From assembly GCA_907165275.2 (NCBI GenBank), contig OU015675.1, forward strand, positions 1,753,501 through 1,817,500: a DNA stretch of 64,000 nucleotides, read 5' to 3'. The translations under genes and the position numbers were made by a program. Positions within the stretch are counted from its first letter, which is position 1. The number at the start of each line of letters is the position of its first letter. Shown here one piece after another: positions 33,466-46,072 of the stretch. A model generated the notes under the pieces. That model did no database searches. It was not told where the DNA came from and saw only the letters and a list, made by a program, of their open reading frames with translations. This stretch comes from Zygaena filipendulae (lineage: Eukaryota > Arthropoda > Insecta > Lepidoptera > Zygaenidae).

Positions 33466-33668
33466 GTGTAAGAAATTAATTGTAACAAAAAATCAATTTT
33501 TAAAGTTTTGTCTCTCTGTCTGTTTGTTTCTGCGAATCTCTGAAACGGTCGGGCCGGTTTTGACGGGACTTTCACTGGAAGATAGCTGATGGTTATAAGG
33601 ACAAACTTAGAAACGTAAAACTCCTAGACTCACGGCCAACACAAATCACCGTATAAAATGTTCATCCA

Positions 33669-33817
33669 GGGGGTCGATTTTTGAATCGCTCGAATTACTT
33701 TCACGCACGGAATCGCGAATTCACGTGCGAATCCTCATACATTTTTTAAGCATTCACACGCGACTCTTGCAATTCCGTGTGCGAATAGTAATTCGAGCGA
33801 TTCAAAAATCGACCCCC
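33669..33817. mobile_element. 149-bp palindromic MITE
   Basis: The ends GGGGGTCGATTTTTGAATCG and CGATTCAAAAATCGACCCCC are exact inverted repeats, and pairing continues through 'ctcgaattact' and 'agtaattcgag'. The middle contains 'ttcacacgcg'-type sequence with partial symmetry. No clear target duplication. Confidence 0.7.
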
Positions 33818-34191
33818 AGATGCTGGAATCGAATCCGCGAAACCTTCGCATAGCAGTCAGATTTACTAAACATCAGACCAACGGCGCTGTGAAGTCAATA
33901 GGTTTGCAGGAAATGGAGTTTCTGGCTAGGTTATTAGGTTGGTGTCTTGTGACCGCGCATGCAGAAACATGAGCTCCGTGCAACCACCCGGCGCCCGTCG
34001 ACTTCGCCTAACGATAAAAGTCGGTCACTACGTCTGTTCAGACATTCCAGACAATCTGACCACTCGTAATGTACGAGTGTATATATTAATAATGTTCAAG
34101 TATTTCTATCTTCAAATAAAAATTCAAATATGCTTTATTGCTCTAGAAGAGATAATTAAAACTTTATGAATTTTATCATTATCATTAATTA

Positions 34192-34530
34192 CTAGCTGTG
34201 CCCCACGGTTTCACCCGCGGTGATTTCGGAGTTCCCGCGGGAATTCCGGGATAAAAAGTACCCTATGTCCTTCTCTGTACCCCTGACAACGTGCATGCCA
34301 AATTTCATCCAAATCCGTTGAGCCGTTTTTTTATTTTTTTTCATTCAAGGTTCACCAAACTAGACAATACACATACATGTAAAACACTTAAAAAAAACTT
34401 ATTTCACAATTTTAAAACAGTGTACGTACGACCTTCTCGAGGTGAACACAACCTGCACCTAAAGTAGTGCCACGTGCCAAGTAGTTTTTGCGTGATTGAG
34501 TAACAAACATCCAAACATCCACACTTGCAT
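34192..34530 (-). mobile_element. Helitron-like element, family A, interrupted by an insertion
   Basis: CTAG and the hairpin are at the left. The copy is broken at 'gttgagccgtttttt' (34330) by about 150 bases of unrelated sequence and resumes at 'agtagtttttgcgtgattga' (34480). In an intact copy 'gccg' and 'tttttgcgtgattga' are contiguous. Confidence 0.6.
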
Positions 34531-35601
34531 ATTTTATCATCTTCTTTATAAATAAAAATTAATGTTTGTATGTTTGTCCTCTATGCATTTCTGAACCATT
34601 GATTGGTCCGATTGTGACGAAACTTTGGCGGGTTGTTCTGCCTGCGACCGCAACGATTCCTGATATAAAGACATCCTGCGGGAGTTCCGAAATTAACACG
34701 GGTGAATCTCCAAAACGGTTGGACCAATTTTGACGGGACTTTCACTGCTAAGTAGCTGATATTATAAGAAGTAAATTAGGCTACTTTGAAGTTCCTACGG
34801 GAATTCCAAAACTCACGCGGGTGAAACCGCGGGGCACAGCTAGTTATTATATATATATAATCAGAATTTCTGTCTGACAGGAGGTTCGGAAGTAAAAATT
34901 TAAAAAGTCTCATTTAAAATCAATGTAATTAGAAACGTCTATAAACATATATTGCTTTTATCACGATATAGCTTTATTGAAAGAGAAGATAGAATCCATA
35001 CAATGGATATGAGTTTATTTGTGTGTTTGTCTGTTACGTTTTTATGTCTTTACTACGCAATCGGTCGTCTTAATATTTTGCGACCACGTTGTTAGGGGTA
35101 CAGAGAAGGACATAGGGTACTTTTTATCCCAAAATTTCCGGGAAAATGCCTTTATTAACGCGAGGGAAATCGCGTGGAACAGCTGGTATGTATTATAAAT
35201 TTTATTTGTTACGATTTAACTCAAAAACTACTGGACCAATTTCAAAAATTCTTTCACCATTAGAATGCTACATTATCCCTGAGTAAGATAGGCTGTATTT
35301 TAACCTGGAACTTGCGCGGGAACTCTGAAATTACTGCGGGTTAAACCGCAGGAAACAGCTAGTGAACTATACCATATTATGGTTAGTGAAGTTCACAGTA
35401 CACACCGAAGCGCAACTGTGGCTTACACCTGCTGTAGTCATTGTTTATGAAATGCGACCTTCCAGCGCAGAAATAGATCCAGACTCGATATAGAAATGTA
35501 CTCGTAATTCGTATCGATCGATCCCTCTACACCGGTGAAACTTTCATTTCAACCGTCCATTCTGTTTTTGTAATGCAATTGTGACCTTTACTGAAGTTTC
35601 G

Positions 35602-35923
35602 AATTGGCTACTTGACTAATTTTTTTAGTCCGTCCTGTAGATTGATAAAAAATATTGGATAAGTATATTTTTCTTTTTTTACGTAATAAAAAAATAACGA
35701 CGATACATTCAGTTGAAATTTCGTGTGACGCCACAACCCGATGCAGTTTGTATGGGGCTGAATATTGACGTCACGAGTCCCCCACCCTAAACTTTGATGC
35801 GCTTTATCTATGTTTATTATCATCAATTTGAAAAATAAAAAAATACGTGTCTATTATTTTTTTATTATCTAACTGACGGACTAATTAGAATTTTTATTTT
35901 CACACCCCGAAAAATACCCAATT
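35602..35923 (-). mobile_element. Family B MITE, copy B8
   Basis: AATTGG-ended subfamily, as B3. One TGACGTCA remains, near 35766; the other has decayed to tgacgcca. Confidence 0.72.
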
Positions 35924-37062
35924 GTGAAAGATTGGATATTCGATTTTTCATATTATGCTGTTCAAAGAGAATTAATTTAGTCTGGTACTTGTAATTTATA
36001 TACAATTTAATTTATATATCAATAATTTTTGAATAATCTCATCGCATTTATTTCAATTTTATGTTCCATTCGTTTAACATTAGGTAAATGTTTGAATTGA
36101 AGCAATCATAAAACCCGATTGCTTTGATTCAACAAACTGCCAATGAAACGTGTCCATAAATCAATTATTAAATTATTCCGAATGATTTACGGATGCTGCG
36201 TCAGAGCAGCACAATTAGCCGGGAAGGGGGTAAAATGTGAAAGACTAGGTATAAAGGTGTTCGCGATAGCAATGAGTTTACAGTAATTTTTTTCCAAAAA
36301 GACAAAGAAATAGTTTTCAACAAATACATTTTCGAACATTAAGAACACAGGTTTTTGATTCTTTCATCAATTGCGTGTTTGTGTTCACAAGACACGAAAA
36401 AACAAAGTAGGTTTAACCATCGTACAAAACGTACTCAATATTTTCATTTTCTTTTAAATAACTTTGCGTTTCTGATTACCGACACATTCAGTGACACTTT
36501 AAAGAGCTCGTGACATAGTGCCCCATTTCTTACTATTCTTGCATCGACGCCACAGATCATATAAACAAGGGAGACATGTCACGAGATTTTATGTAAGTAT
36601 ACTAGCTGACCCGCGCGGTTACACCCGCGATATTTTCGGAAATCCTGCAAAATTGTTCCATACAAACTTTGCAACCCCTTATTCATCCCCTTGGGGGTGG
36701 AATTTCCCAAAATCCTTTCTTATCGGATGCCTACGTCATACAAAGAACACACCCTCCAAATTTAAGGTCTCTACGATTAGCGGTTTGGGCTGTGCGTTGA
36801 TCCATCAGTCATTCAGGACAAACGATTTTATATACATTAAAGACGTATTTATTTTTTATATATATACAGTACAAAGTGCGTAGGTATATAAACATGTCCA
36901 TAAGGCTTGGGAAACGCTGCAACAGGAAACAACATTGTATTTTTATTCATCTTAGGGTAAACAAAACATGTCGGATATAATAGAATTCACTACTGCAGTT
37001 ATGCTTGTTTATGTATTGATGGGATATTAAAAACGCTTCTAAACAAAGATATGTTTTTAAGT
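35924..37062. other. No gene recognised
   Basis: AT-rich sequence with one repeat fragment at 36603-36750 ('ctagctgacccgcgcggtta', 'aaaatcctttcttatcgg'). A diverged relative of that fragment occurs at 63243-63300. Confidence 0.5.
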
Positions 37063-37177
37063 TATATAGGTTAGGTTATATTTTTTTTATTTTTACTAGC
37101 TCATGTCTAAATTATTTATAATACAATATTTGGCGCTGACGTCGCCCGTAGCAGCAAAAAAATCGAGTCAGTCATTG
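37063..37177 (+). mobile_element. Family E MITE, copy E3, left fragment
   Basis: Matches E2 from 'atataggtta' onward, including 'atgtctaaattatttataat' and 'atatttggcg', and is cut at 37177 by the hAT-type insertion. The outer left terminal repeat is missing. Confidence 0.75.
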
Positions 37178-40138
37178 CAGGGGCGGATCCAGGATTTGGT
37201 AGAGGGGGGGCAATTTTGTTGCACCATGAATTCTTTAGAATTAACAGGATAGACAAAAAAGTCCATTAATAAAATTTAAGTGCCTCATATTGAGAGCATC
37301 TGAATTGAGCTTATGTATGTATTATATTATCTGTGTGTATGTTTCGCGATTTTTTAACCGACTTCCAAAAAGGAGGAGGTTACGCATTCGGCTGTATGTT
37401 TTTTTTTTTAATATTACTCGAAGCTAGGGTTGGACCGATTTCGAAAATTTTGAATTTTCGAAATCGGTCCAACCCGATTTTGTTTGAAATCGTATACTCC
37501 CAATTAGGTCCTAATGCCACCAAGTCGGGATCTGATGATGGGATCTTATGGTTTAAGAATCTTTATTATCCTCAAAAGATCTTGGAGAAATCGTGGAAAC
37601 TCTTCAAAAATAATAGGCACACCTATAGCGATTTGGGTATTTTTTGCTTTCGGAAAGCAAAATTTGAAGAAGTGGAACTGATCATGAAGACCACAAGTGG
37701 TCATCGGAACTACTCAACAATAATACGTATTTCACGGGTTTCGATTGGACCGATTTAGAAAATTGATTTTGTTGTTCCCATTGTCACCAAATCGAGAACC
37801 TGACGATGGAATCATGGAGAAATCGAGAGAACTCTTCAAAAATTACAGACACACCTATAGCGATTTTTGTATTGTTTATAGTAAATGGTTTATTTGCTTT
37901 TGGAAAGCAAAATTTGAAGAAGTGAAACTGATGATGAAGACCACAGATGGTCATCGGAACTACTCAATAAAAGGTATTTCACGAGTTCCGATTCGTTAAC
38001 TTTAATATGGTTCCTTAATAATTTATGCTCGTCACAATGTATATGGTAAAATAGAACTGATGATGACGTACCAGGAGAACTCCTCAACAATCAACGTCCC
38101 TGTCGTCCCGTCGGTAAAAGCAGTATTTTGTAAAAGGCGATGAGCAATTGACATTAGGCTATTGTAACTTAGATAAATTACAAACGGACTCACTTGAAAG
38201 CAAGAAATAAACAAAATTTTACCAAAAAAATTAAAACCGACTTCCAACAACACAAAACTAAAAAGCTAAAAATAACAAAATATCGATTTTATCCAACAGA
38301 CAAAAATACACGTAAGTTTATTTTTGGTAGTTATTACCAGTAGTTATTATACCAGTACCAGTAGTTATTATTGGTTTATTCTACCACTTGACTACTATTA
38401 CTATTTGAAGTCGGTGACAAGCCAAATATGGCGTAGGTACATGGGCTAAGTGCAGTCCCGCCACGAGCTCGTTGTGAGCTGAACAACCCAAGTGGGCAGA
38501 CGTAAGCGGGCTTGGCACCGAATTTAAATCAAAAAGTGGTAGCACAAACCAACAATAGTATTACCTGTATTTTTGTCTGACGGATTAAGTCGGTATTTTA
38601 TTATTTTTAGCTTTTTAGTTTTATGTTTTTCATATTTAAAAAAAATGTGATGTTGAAAACGATTGAGCTTAGGTAGGTATAGCGGTTTTTGAGTACGATT
38701 CTCTGTAAAATCAAAGTTTTTTTCGTATTTCATTATTTTCAACTTGTACTTTCATGCATAAAATAATCTACATGGAAGCTACAACAGATAAAAGTAAAAA
38801 ATGAAAAATTTACGTTCCAGTGAATCTGACCTGAATTAACAACTTTAAATTAAAATTTTGTAGCTTTGTATCTATAAAGTGATAGGAAAATAATGGGAAG
38901 TGTTATGATTAATAGCGATTTTTTTACTAAACTGAGGAAAAATACCATCAGAGGTGACGTGAATATCATCACATGTGATGTGATAAAAACGTGTTTCGTG
39001 ATCAGAAGAACAAAGAACTACCTAACTACCTGACGTAGCTTCACGATCGACATAAAGCAATCTGAAACTTTCTTTGAAGTAAGTCGGTGATTTGGGATCC
39101 CCCAGTACCAAGATGGTACAAAGAAAAATTATGTGTAGTGCGTCTGGCGAATATGTAAGGCACACACATTGTGCAGCCGCTCCAACTTATCGCGTTACTC
39201 TTCTGTCAGATTCATACAGCGCACATCGGCGTAGACAAAAAGGAGAAGGTTACTCCTTGGATTAGTAAAATGAGGATAAAATTTGGGAAATAACGCAGAA
39301 AACTCAGAGAAGTGAATAATTTTCGTCCATATGACGAGATTACGACAAAATAGGTACTATTGAAAAAAAAAAGATTTTTTTGACCATAGAAGATTTTAAA
39401 ATTTACAGCCAACAGAAGAAAAATTTGATAAATTTTGGAAATTTGCCCAAAATTTTTTCCAAATCGAATTCATCGCGCACCGCACGTGATAAAAGTCGTC
39501 GGCTATTTTTTGAGCACAGAGGTACAATATGACGGGGAATAAAAATCGAAATTCTATTAATTCCATTTAGTTCGTCAGTTACATATAACATAATATAAAT
39601 AAATAATATGGATAGATTTGCTTTGAACATGGAAAAAAGTAGAAGAGTTAGGTACCAACTAGTTTTGGGAAGTGAAATCACAATAGCTTACTTCCAAGTC
39701 TGTTGATGTTGGATGTTGGATGAAGTTAAAGAAAAGGGATAGAGAAACTACATAATAAGGATAATTTTAAAAATATATATACAGCCAAACACAGAAACTT
39801 CTCCTTTTAAATAAGAAATATACCATACGGCACGTAGTTTCAAACCAGAAAATTTGTTTTAACGAGAAAGAATTGACAGATTTTTTGTTTGTTTTACAAT
39901 AATAGATACAAACTTCCATAGGGGTTCGTTACGAACTAATAATTTATAGAGTTTTAAAAATGAATATTTGTTCGTTCATTCAGGTTCATTCGCATATTTC
40001 TATTCAAATTACGATGAAACTTTGGTGAAAAGCCACAAGCTTGCGAAGATTTTTCTAAGGTCTAATTAAAGTAGGTACCTATTTAGGTCTTCAGGGGGGG
40101 CAATTGCCCCCAGTGCCACCCCCCTGGATCCGCCCCTG
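37178..40138. mobile_element. hAT-type DNA transposon insertion, 2.96 kb
   Basis: The terminal inverted repeats CAGGGGCGGATCCAG and CTGGATCCGCCCCTG are exact over 15 bp. The flanking 8-bp target duplication AGTCATTG is perfect (37170-37177 and 40139-40146), which is diagnostic of hAT elements. No hAT transposase is recognised inside. The interior instead holds another repeat (37350-38250) and AT-rich sequence, so the copy is non-autonomous or has lost its gene. Confidence 0.9.
37350..38250 (+). repeat. Repeat with diverged ~220-bp tandem units inside the hAT element
   Basis: Begins 'taaccgacttccaaaaagga', a repeat I associate with moths. Two and a half diverged units follow, marked by 'cacacctatagcgattt', 'ggaaagcaaaatttgaagaa' and 'tggtcatcggaactactcaa' (near 37615, 37850, and in part 38075). 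It ends with 'aaaaccgacttcca'. The open frames across it follow the repeat units and are not taken as genes. Confidence 0.6.
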
Positions 40139-40146
40139 AGTCATTG

Positions 40147-40324
40147 ACACGTAGGCGCGAGCGTAGCGCATAAAATCTCGTAGATAGGTCACCTCCAAAC
40201 TAATGTTGAATAACTTTTAGACTAACTATTAATTTTTTGATATATCCAATTTATATTTTAATCATATTATTGTTTATTTTTTTGAATGGGGTGTATCAGG
40301 TTTTTGGTCAATTCATTAACACGT
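40147..40324 (+). mobile_element. Family E MITE, copy E3, right fragment
   Basis: Continues E3 directly after the target duplication: 'acacgtaggcgcgagcgtag', 'gtagataggtcacctccaaa', then 'caattcattaacacgt'. Joined across the hAT element, the two fragments restore a colinear family E copy. Confidence 0.78.
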
Positions 40325-40986
40325 ATGCCGTATATATGTATCGAAACGTTTCTGTCGTATCTACACAATACAACGTTCCGTTCAAAATATAACAATCCAA
40401 AAGTTTCGTTTAAAACGTCGCTCTCAAATTCAATCGACGCGTAGATAGATACGTCACTACTAAATTTATACAAATAAATAAAATTAAAGTGTCTGTTTGT
40501 AAAAAAAAATATAATTACAAATACAAATTTACAAATAATAATTTATCAATTATGTCTGTTATGTGTGTTATATCAGTTATGTCTGTTTGTTATTTCAAAT
40601 TAACAGCTTTTCACTAAATGCATACGAAAGTATTAATGATACTTACATGAAAAAAACAATTTTTAAAATTTTTCTCTGTCTGTCGGTCTGTCTGTCTATC
40701 TGTCTGTTTGTTCCAGCTAATCTCTGAAACGGCTGGACCGATTTTGACGGGACTTTCACTGGTAGATAGCTGATTTTATAACGAGTAATTTAGACTACTT
40801 ACTTTTTATCCCGGAATTCTCACGGGAACTCCGATATTAACGCGGGTGAAACGCGCGGGACAGCTAGTGTAATATAAGACATGTGAAGACGCTTCTATAT
40901 CGAGAAAATCGTTTATGCCATATCTATTAATTTCAGTTTCACCATCGTGTAGATATTTTACCGCAACTAAATTACACAGTATCTTA

Positions 40987-41641
40987 GGTCCGTATTCCAA
41001 AAGGTTACTCAAGTCATGAATCTAGTTTTAAAACTAATTTCAAGTAAAGCTTTAATTTTAGAACCTTACTTGAAACGAGATTCATCAATCAATAATCAGC
41101 TGAGTTATTTCCTTATTCTAGAACGACGCTTGAGTACTAATTTATACTCAAGCAAAGATTTGATCTTTGTTTACGTCTGTAATGTCAAGACCACTCAACC
41201 AATCAGAGTTCAAAATCTCTACTCAAGACTAGTTTCAATTGATTAGAACCAATCAGAGTTCAGAATCTCTACTAAAGACTAGTTTCAAGTGATTAGAACT
41301 TAAAACGCATTCTATAATAACGGCCGCACTCAGAGTCGACTTTAATGATTACTTAGTTAAGTATAGATTTTTAAAACAAAACTGCCGCAATCAGAGACGT
41401 TCAGAAAATTGATGTTAATTGGCATTTAATGAGATGTAACTTAATTAGTTAAATGCCAATTAACATTAATTTATAAAACTTGTCTGATTGCGGCAGTTTT
41501 GTTTTAAAAATCTATACTTAACTAAGTAATCATTAAAGTCGACTCTGAGTGCGGCGGTAAGATGTACGCTTGAGTTATGATTTGAGCTTAAAACTAATCT
41601 CAAGAGAAACGTGATCTGAGTCACCTTCTGGAATACGGACC
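40987..41641. mobile_element. Element H: Harbinger-like MITE of 655 bp
   Basis: Terminal repeats GGTCCGTATTCCAAAAGGT and ACCTTCTGGAATACGGACC (one mismatch), flanked by TTA on both sides (40984-40986, 41642-41644). It contains an internal ~55-bp direct duplication near 41195-41300 ('aaccaatcagagttca') and carries MITE G1 within it. No coding sequence is recognised. Confidence 0.82.
41321..41557. mobile_element. Element G, copy G1, nested in H
   Basis: A 237-bp fold-back MITE: 'ctcagagtcgactttaatga' at the left pairs with 'tcattaaagtcgactctgag' at the right, with arms of about 75 bp. An inner palindrome is built from 'gttaattggcatttaa'. It is flanked by TAA (41318-41320, 41558-41560), the Harbinger-type 3-bp target. 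Confidence 0.85.
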
Positions 41642-41644
41642 TTA

Positions 41645-43372
41645 GACGTGTGGTGGGATATAATTAGTATTTGTTTATTTTTAGTCAAATCGCAAAGGCG
41701 CCGTGTTAACGCACGCCGACATAAAAACGTTTTCTTTTGCTATTTCTTGTTAATTCACAGTCACTTTTTCGAGAATATGCCAATTATTAAACTTTATATA
41801 CGTTAGGGAATTTTAGTGTTTATTTTTTATTATTATTTTATAAACCTTTATGTATTAGTAGTATAATAGCATTATTCTTTTACAAATATCTTTTGTACTT
41901 TCAGAGATATGACTCTTCAAAAGTTCAAGTTAGACAAGGAAAGCGCTAGTCCTATAATAGTGACGTCACTCAGCTTGTAACGCCCAACAACCGCCATACA
42001 AAATTCCGTTTTAGAAAGAAACAGACATAGTTAAAATTAAACAGTTTATAACTATTTTATTTTTTAATCAGATCTTATTGATTTTGTCGCTTTTGTTATG
42101 CTTATCCATGATATTCATTCCAACAACAGTAAAATAGCCTATTCTGTAAAAAAAAATGGTTATATTACTTTTCCTTACAAAATTGAATATGCCCAGATGA
42201 AAATTTTCCTTCAAAACTGATTTCACAGTATCTAGCACATTTAGCACAGTATTATTATGTGCAGAACCTTATCTAGGTACGTAGACATCACAACCATAAT
42301 ATAAAAGAATTTTCTTATTCTGTTTCTTCTATGCTTCCTTCATTATCTAAGTAATTAAAAACGAATCATAGAAGTTAAATCAAATCAAAATTTTCGGAGA
42401 TTCAACGAAGTAACGAAACAAAAACATAAGTAAAGGAATTGAGAACCTTTGGAAGTGGATACTTCTTTGTTAAAGTTGTGAAATTTTATCTACGTCACTT
42501 CCGGAACAACTTTTACTTTTAATAACAAGAGATATTTTTATTTCTGAATAAAGATCATTATTACAGTTTTTAACCGTTCATTATGTTATTAATTACTATT
42601 ATCACACAACATTCAATATTTTTTGCTGTGGTTATCTCAAATAACCTAGTTACTAGGTAGGTACTAGCTATTTAGATTCTAATAACTTTCCTCGCCTCGT
42701 TCGCTTAGTTCTAAACGATGCATTTGTTTTTGCAAAATCTTCCATAAGATTTATAATAGTAATGTATCCATTCTAATTGATTATAAACTTTTGTATACGT
42801 ATATTACTATATTTTTTTTAAATAGGTAACTTAAGCTGCCAGCAAAGCTGACATTTTAAAAGCTTTTATTTAAATTGGAAATGTAACTATGTTTGTACGT
42901 GTGGAATCTTGCAACTCAATTTTGAAACAGATACCTATCTTCAACCGCGCCATTAAGCTGAAATTTTGTACTTACCTATAAGTACATACGTTCAGTTTGG
43001 ATGACAATGCATAGGTAGCTGTTTATTCTTTTTAGCACATTTTAATAAAAGCTTGTATTATAAAAAAGCTTTTTCTATGGAGACTTATTATACCTAACGA
43101 TTTTCAAATTATATAGGTAAGTAGACGGTGGAATGAGTAAATTGTTTGTAAGTCTTGTATGTACATGATAAATTGATGCTGTACTGGTTAGAATAAAAAA
43201 TAAATAAAAGACCTAGTATAAGCGAACGTGCCGCCATCTTTATTACGTGCATGCTTTAATTAGAAAGAAATGACTAATGTTTCAAAGTGACGATCTTCGC
43301 ATAATGATCTAGCACGTGACGCGTGATATAGGAACATAGAACAGATAGAATCATAGAATGCACAGTAACTTA
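41645..43372. other. No gene recognised
   Basis: AT-rich sequence without exons or clear repeats. Two isolated sites (gtgacgtcact at 41961, ctacgtcacttcc near 42490) resemble decayed MITE pieces or chance. Confidence 0.5.
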
Positions 43373-43609
43373 CCGCCGCACTCAGAGTCGACTTAAATGA
43401 TTACTTAGTTAAGTATAGATTTTTAAGACAAAACTGTCGCAATCAAACAAGTTTATTAAATTAATGTTAATTGGCATTTAACTAATAAAGTTACATCCCA
43501 TTAAATGCCAATTAACATTAATTTACTGAACGTCTCTGATTGCGGCAGTTTTGTTTTAATAATCTATACTTAACTAAGTCATCATTAAAGTCGACTCTGA
43601 GTGCGGCCG
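43373..43609. mobile_element. Element G, copy G2
   Basis: Also exactly 237 bp, with the same long arms (ccgccgcactcagagtcgac at the left), flanked by TTA on both sides (43370-43372, 43610-43612). Confidence 0.85.
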
Positions 43610-43612
43610 TTA

Positions 43613-45190
43613 GTTTGATATGAAAAACAGTGTCGCCGGATGATTGTAGCACACAAAACTATTCGTCACGCACCAAATTTATATTATTCGCCATTTGGTT
43701 ACGTATTTACTTAGGCTGTTCACGAGTTTGACTACACCCCATCAAAAAATATGAAAGATAGCCAAGTTCCTAACAAACTTGCGTGAAATGAGATCTAGTC
43801 TGGATACTCAATTCTTTCAAAGTTCCTTAAATCATAATTCCTGTGATGTGATGTGAAAAGTTCTTCAGCAGGTTTAAAAAGTTTTTTTAATGTTCTTCGC
43901 TACCCAAGTGCGACCTGGCAACTTCGAAAAATCACAAGTGTGCAGGTCAAACAGATTTTAATTTATGGTGATGAAAACTGTGCTACTTTGCGAACCTGAC
44001 TGACACACTTCCATGACGTAGTCTTTGACGTATGCCAGCAAAGAAACTTTTGGGAAGTAATGAGATTTGAGCGTTTGCTCATAACCGGGCCTCTTTAGTT
44101 AGTACTAAGTATATTCTAATCTCTTTGATACCACCCACAACGCCAGCTAGCCACGGACGATCGACTATGTGTAGGTTATTAGTGATGAATTGCCTTTTTG
44201 TTGCGACAGTTTGTGCTGCCTTTTGTTAACCCATTTTATTTAATTGTAGTCGTAACGAATAAACTTAATTTCATTCATTTCATTTCATTTCATTTCATTT
44301 CATTTCATTTCATTTCGTGAATGTATGCCCAGTGACAGCACATAAATATTTACAAGTATACAACTGGCGTTATCACTAGCTTTTGCCCAGAGTTTTACTC
44401 GCGTGTGTTTCTCGAGTTTTCTCTCGGGAACTCTTGAGCGTATCCTAAATGTTGACTATGTAACTGCGCTTATTAAAAATGTATTAAGTTTAGTTTTTGC
44501 ATTATAGGGAAAAAGGTAAATAGAAAAATATACTACGGAAATATAAATAGGCCACTTATTTTACACCACTTTCTTTTTTTATATATTTACAAGCTGTGCC
44601 CCGCGGTTTCACATGCACGAGTTTCAACCCCAAAGTAGCCTAATTTATTTACCTAAACCTTCCCTAAACTTCCACAAATATGTATTTAAAAATCCAAATT
44701 AACCAAATCGGGCCAGCGATTCTTGAGAGACAAACGAACATCAATTCATTTTTATACATATATAAAGATTTTTAACTAGCTGTTCATCGGGGTTTTAATC
44801 ACTCGAATTTCGCGATTCCCTCTTGAACGCTTTGTATCTGAATTAAAAGTATCCTACGTTTTAATTGAAAACGTATTATTTTATCGGTGTTCAGCCGTCT
44901 GAAATAAAATCAACCTTCTCCGTTGTTTGTTTTTTTATTAAGTAAAATACAATAAAAGAAAGAAATAAAAAAAAATGCAACCAGTCTACCGAACTACATC
45001 TATATACAAAAGGCACACTTATCTACCTAGCTATCTCTTCCAGACAATCTTTAAGAGGACTGAGTATTAGAAAAATCAATCGGATAGGTAGGTATCAGCG
45101 AGTGGAAGAAAACTGATTCAAAATTTCGAAAACAGACAATTTAATTACGTACGAACATTGCAATTTAAATTGAAGTTTGCAAGAAAAAAA
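43613..45190. other. No gene; retroelement tail and Helitron-like fragment
   Basis: A (TTTCA)n run at 44272-44316 follows 'gtcgtaacgaataaacttaa' and looks like the pentamer tail of a non-LTR retrotransposon. A decayed Helitron-like piece lies at 44590-44770 ('gctgtgccccgcggtttcac'). Confidence 0.5.
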
Positions 45191-45192
45191 AA

Positions 45193-45785
45193 AAAACCAG
45201 ACAAGTGCGAATTGACTAGCCCACCGAGGGTTCCGTATATGACCACGCGTACCGTTGCCATTGCTTAGCCTCGATGACTGATATGTACCTACTTTAAATA
45301 AATAAGACTATATTGTCAATTCTTTTTGAAGGAGCACAACTCTTTAACCAGCTACCAAACTATGTAAAGGATTCAGAATCACTGCCAAAATTCAAATTTC
45401 AACTAAAAGATCACATTATAGAAAAATATTTAAATTAGTTAGTAAATCGTGTCAAACAGACGTGAAGTGTTGCATGTTTCAGATAGTTATTTACTTACAT
45501 TTGATTTATAGCCCTATTTTTCTCATTTTAAGTGAATAATATGTAATTTGTTCTTATGAGAAATAAACACTTAAAACCTAAACCTAAACCTATATTTTTT
45601 ATGATTTAATCACAGAACTAGGCCACAGCTATCAGCGGCACGCGCTGTGGCCTCCTTCTTACGTTGTCTACCATTTGTTTTTGCCGCCGCCGCTGCCGCC
45701 ATCGCCGCCGCCGTGGCTGTGGCCAAGGGGCAAGGGGTAAGGGTTCTGTTGTTTTCCTTTTGAGGTACGGAACCCTGAAGAGCAA
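45193..45785. mobile_element. Repeat with GGGTTCCGTA / TACGGAACCC ends
   Basis: The left end carries 'cagacaagtgcgaattgact' and 'accgagggttccgta', the right end 'tgaggtacggaaccctgaag'. This outline is common in moth DNA in my experience. A GCC trinucleotide run lies at 45683-45715. Confidence 0.5.
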
Positions 45786-46072
45786 AACTTCATACAAATC
45801 TGCACCGTTGATTGAGTAATTTACTATTCAACTGGCATAAATATCATTTGCTTTGGCATACCGTCGTCGGCTGTCGGGTCTGACGCCCAATTGTTTACGA
45901 CTCGCCCGTCCCACGACTCGCTTATTCAATCTGTCTCTATTTTCGACTCTTGCGCCGAAAACAATTCCTAACAACGCGCCGGCCGGGCCACACTAGGTGG
46001 GAAAGTCTTCGAAAGTAATTCATTCATTCATTTCATTTATTCGCTTTAAACATGGTTACAATACATATATTA

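Noticed and set aside
36518..36883. Open frame of 121 codons
   Set aside because: Its middle is a repeat fragment ('aaaatcctttcttatcgg') that recurs in diverged form near 63243-63300. Composition is rich in Phe, Ile and His as in noncoding AT-rich DNA.
37333..37999. Open frames of 141 and 84 codons with similar sequence
   Set aside because: They follow diverged tandem units of a transposon-borne repeat (markers 'ggaaagcaaaatttgaagaa' and 'tggtcatcggaactactcaa'). No known domain and no start or splice context.
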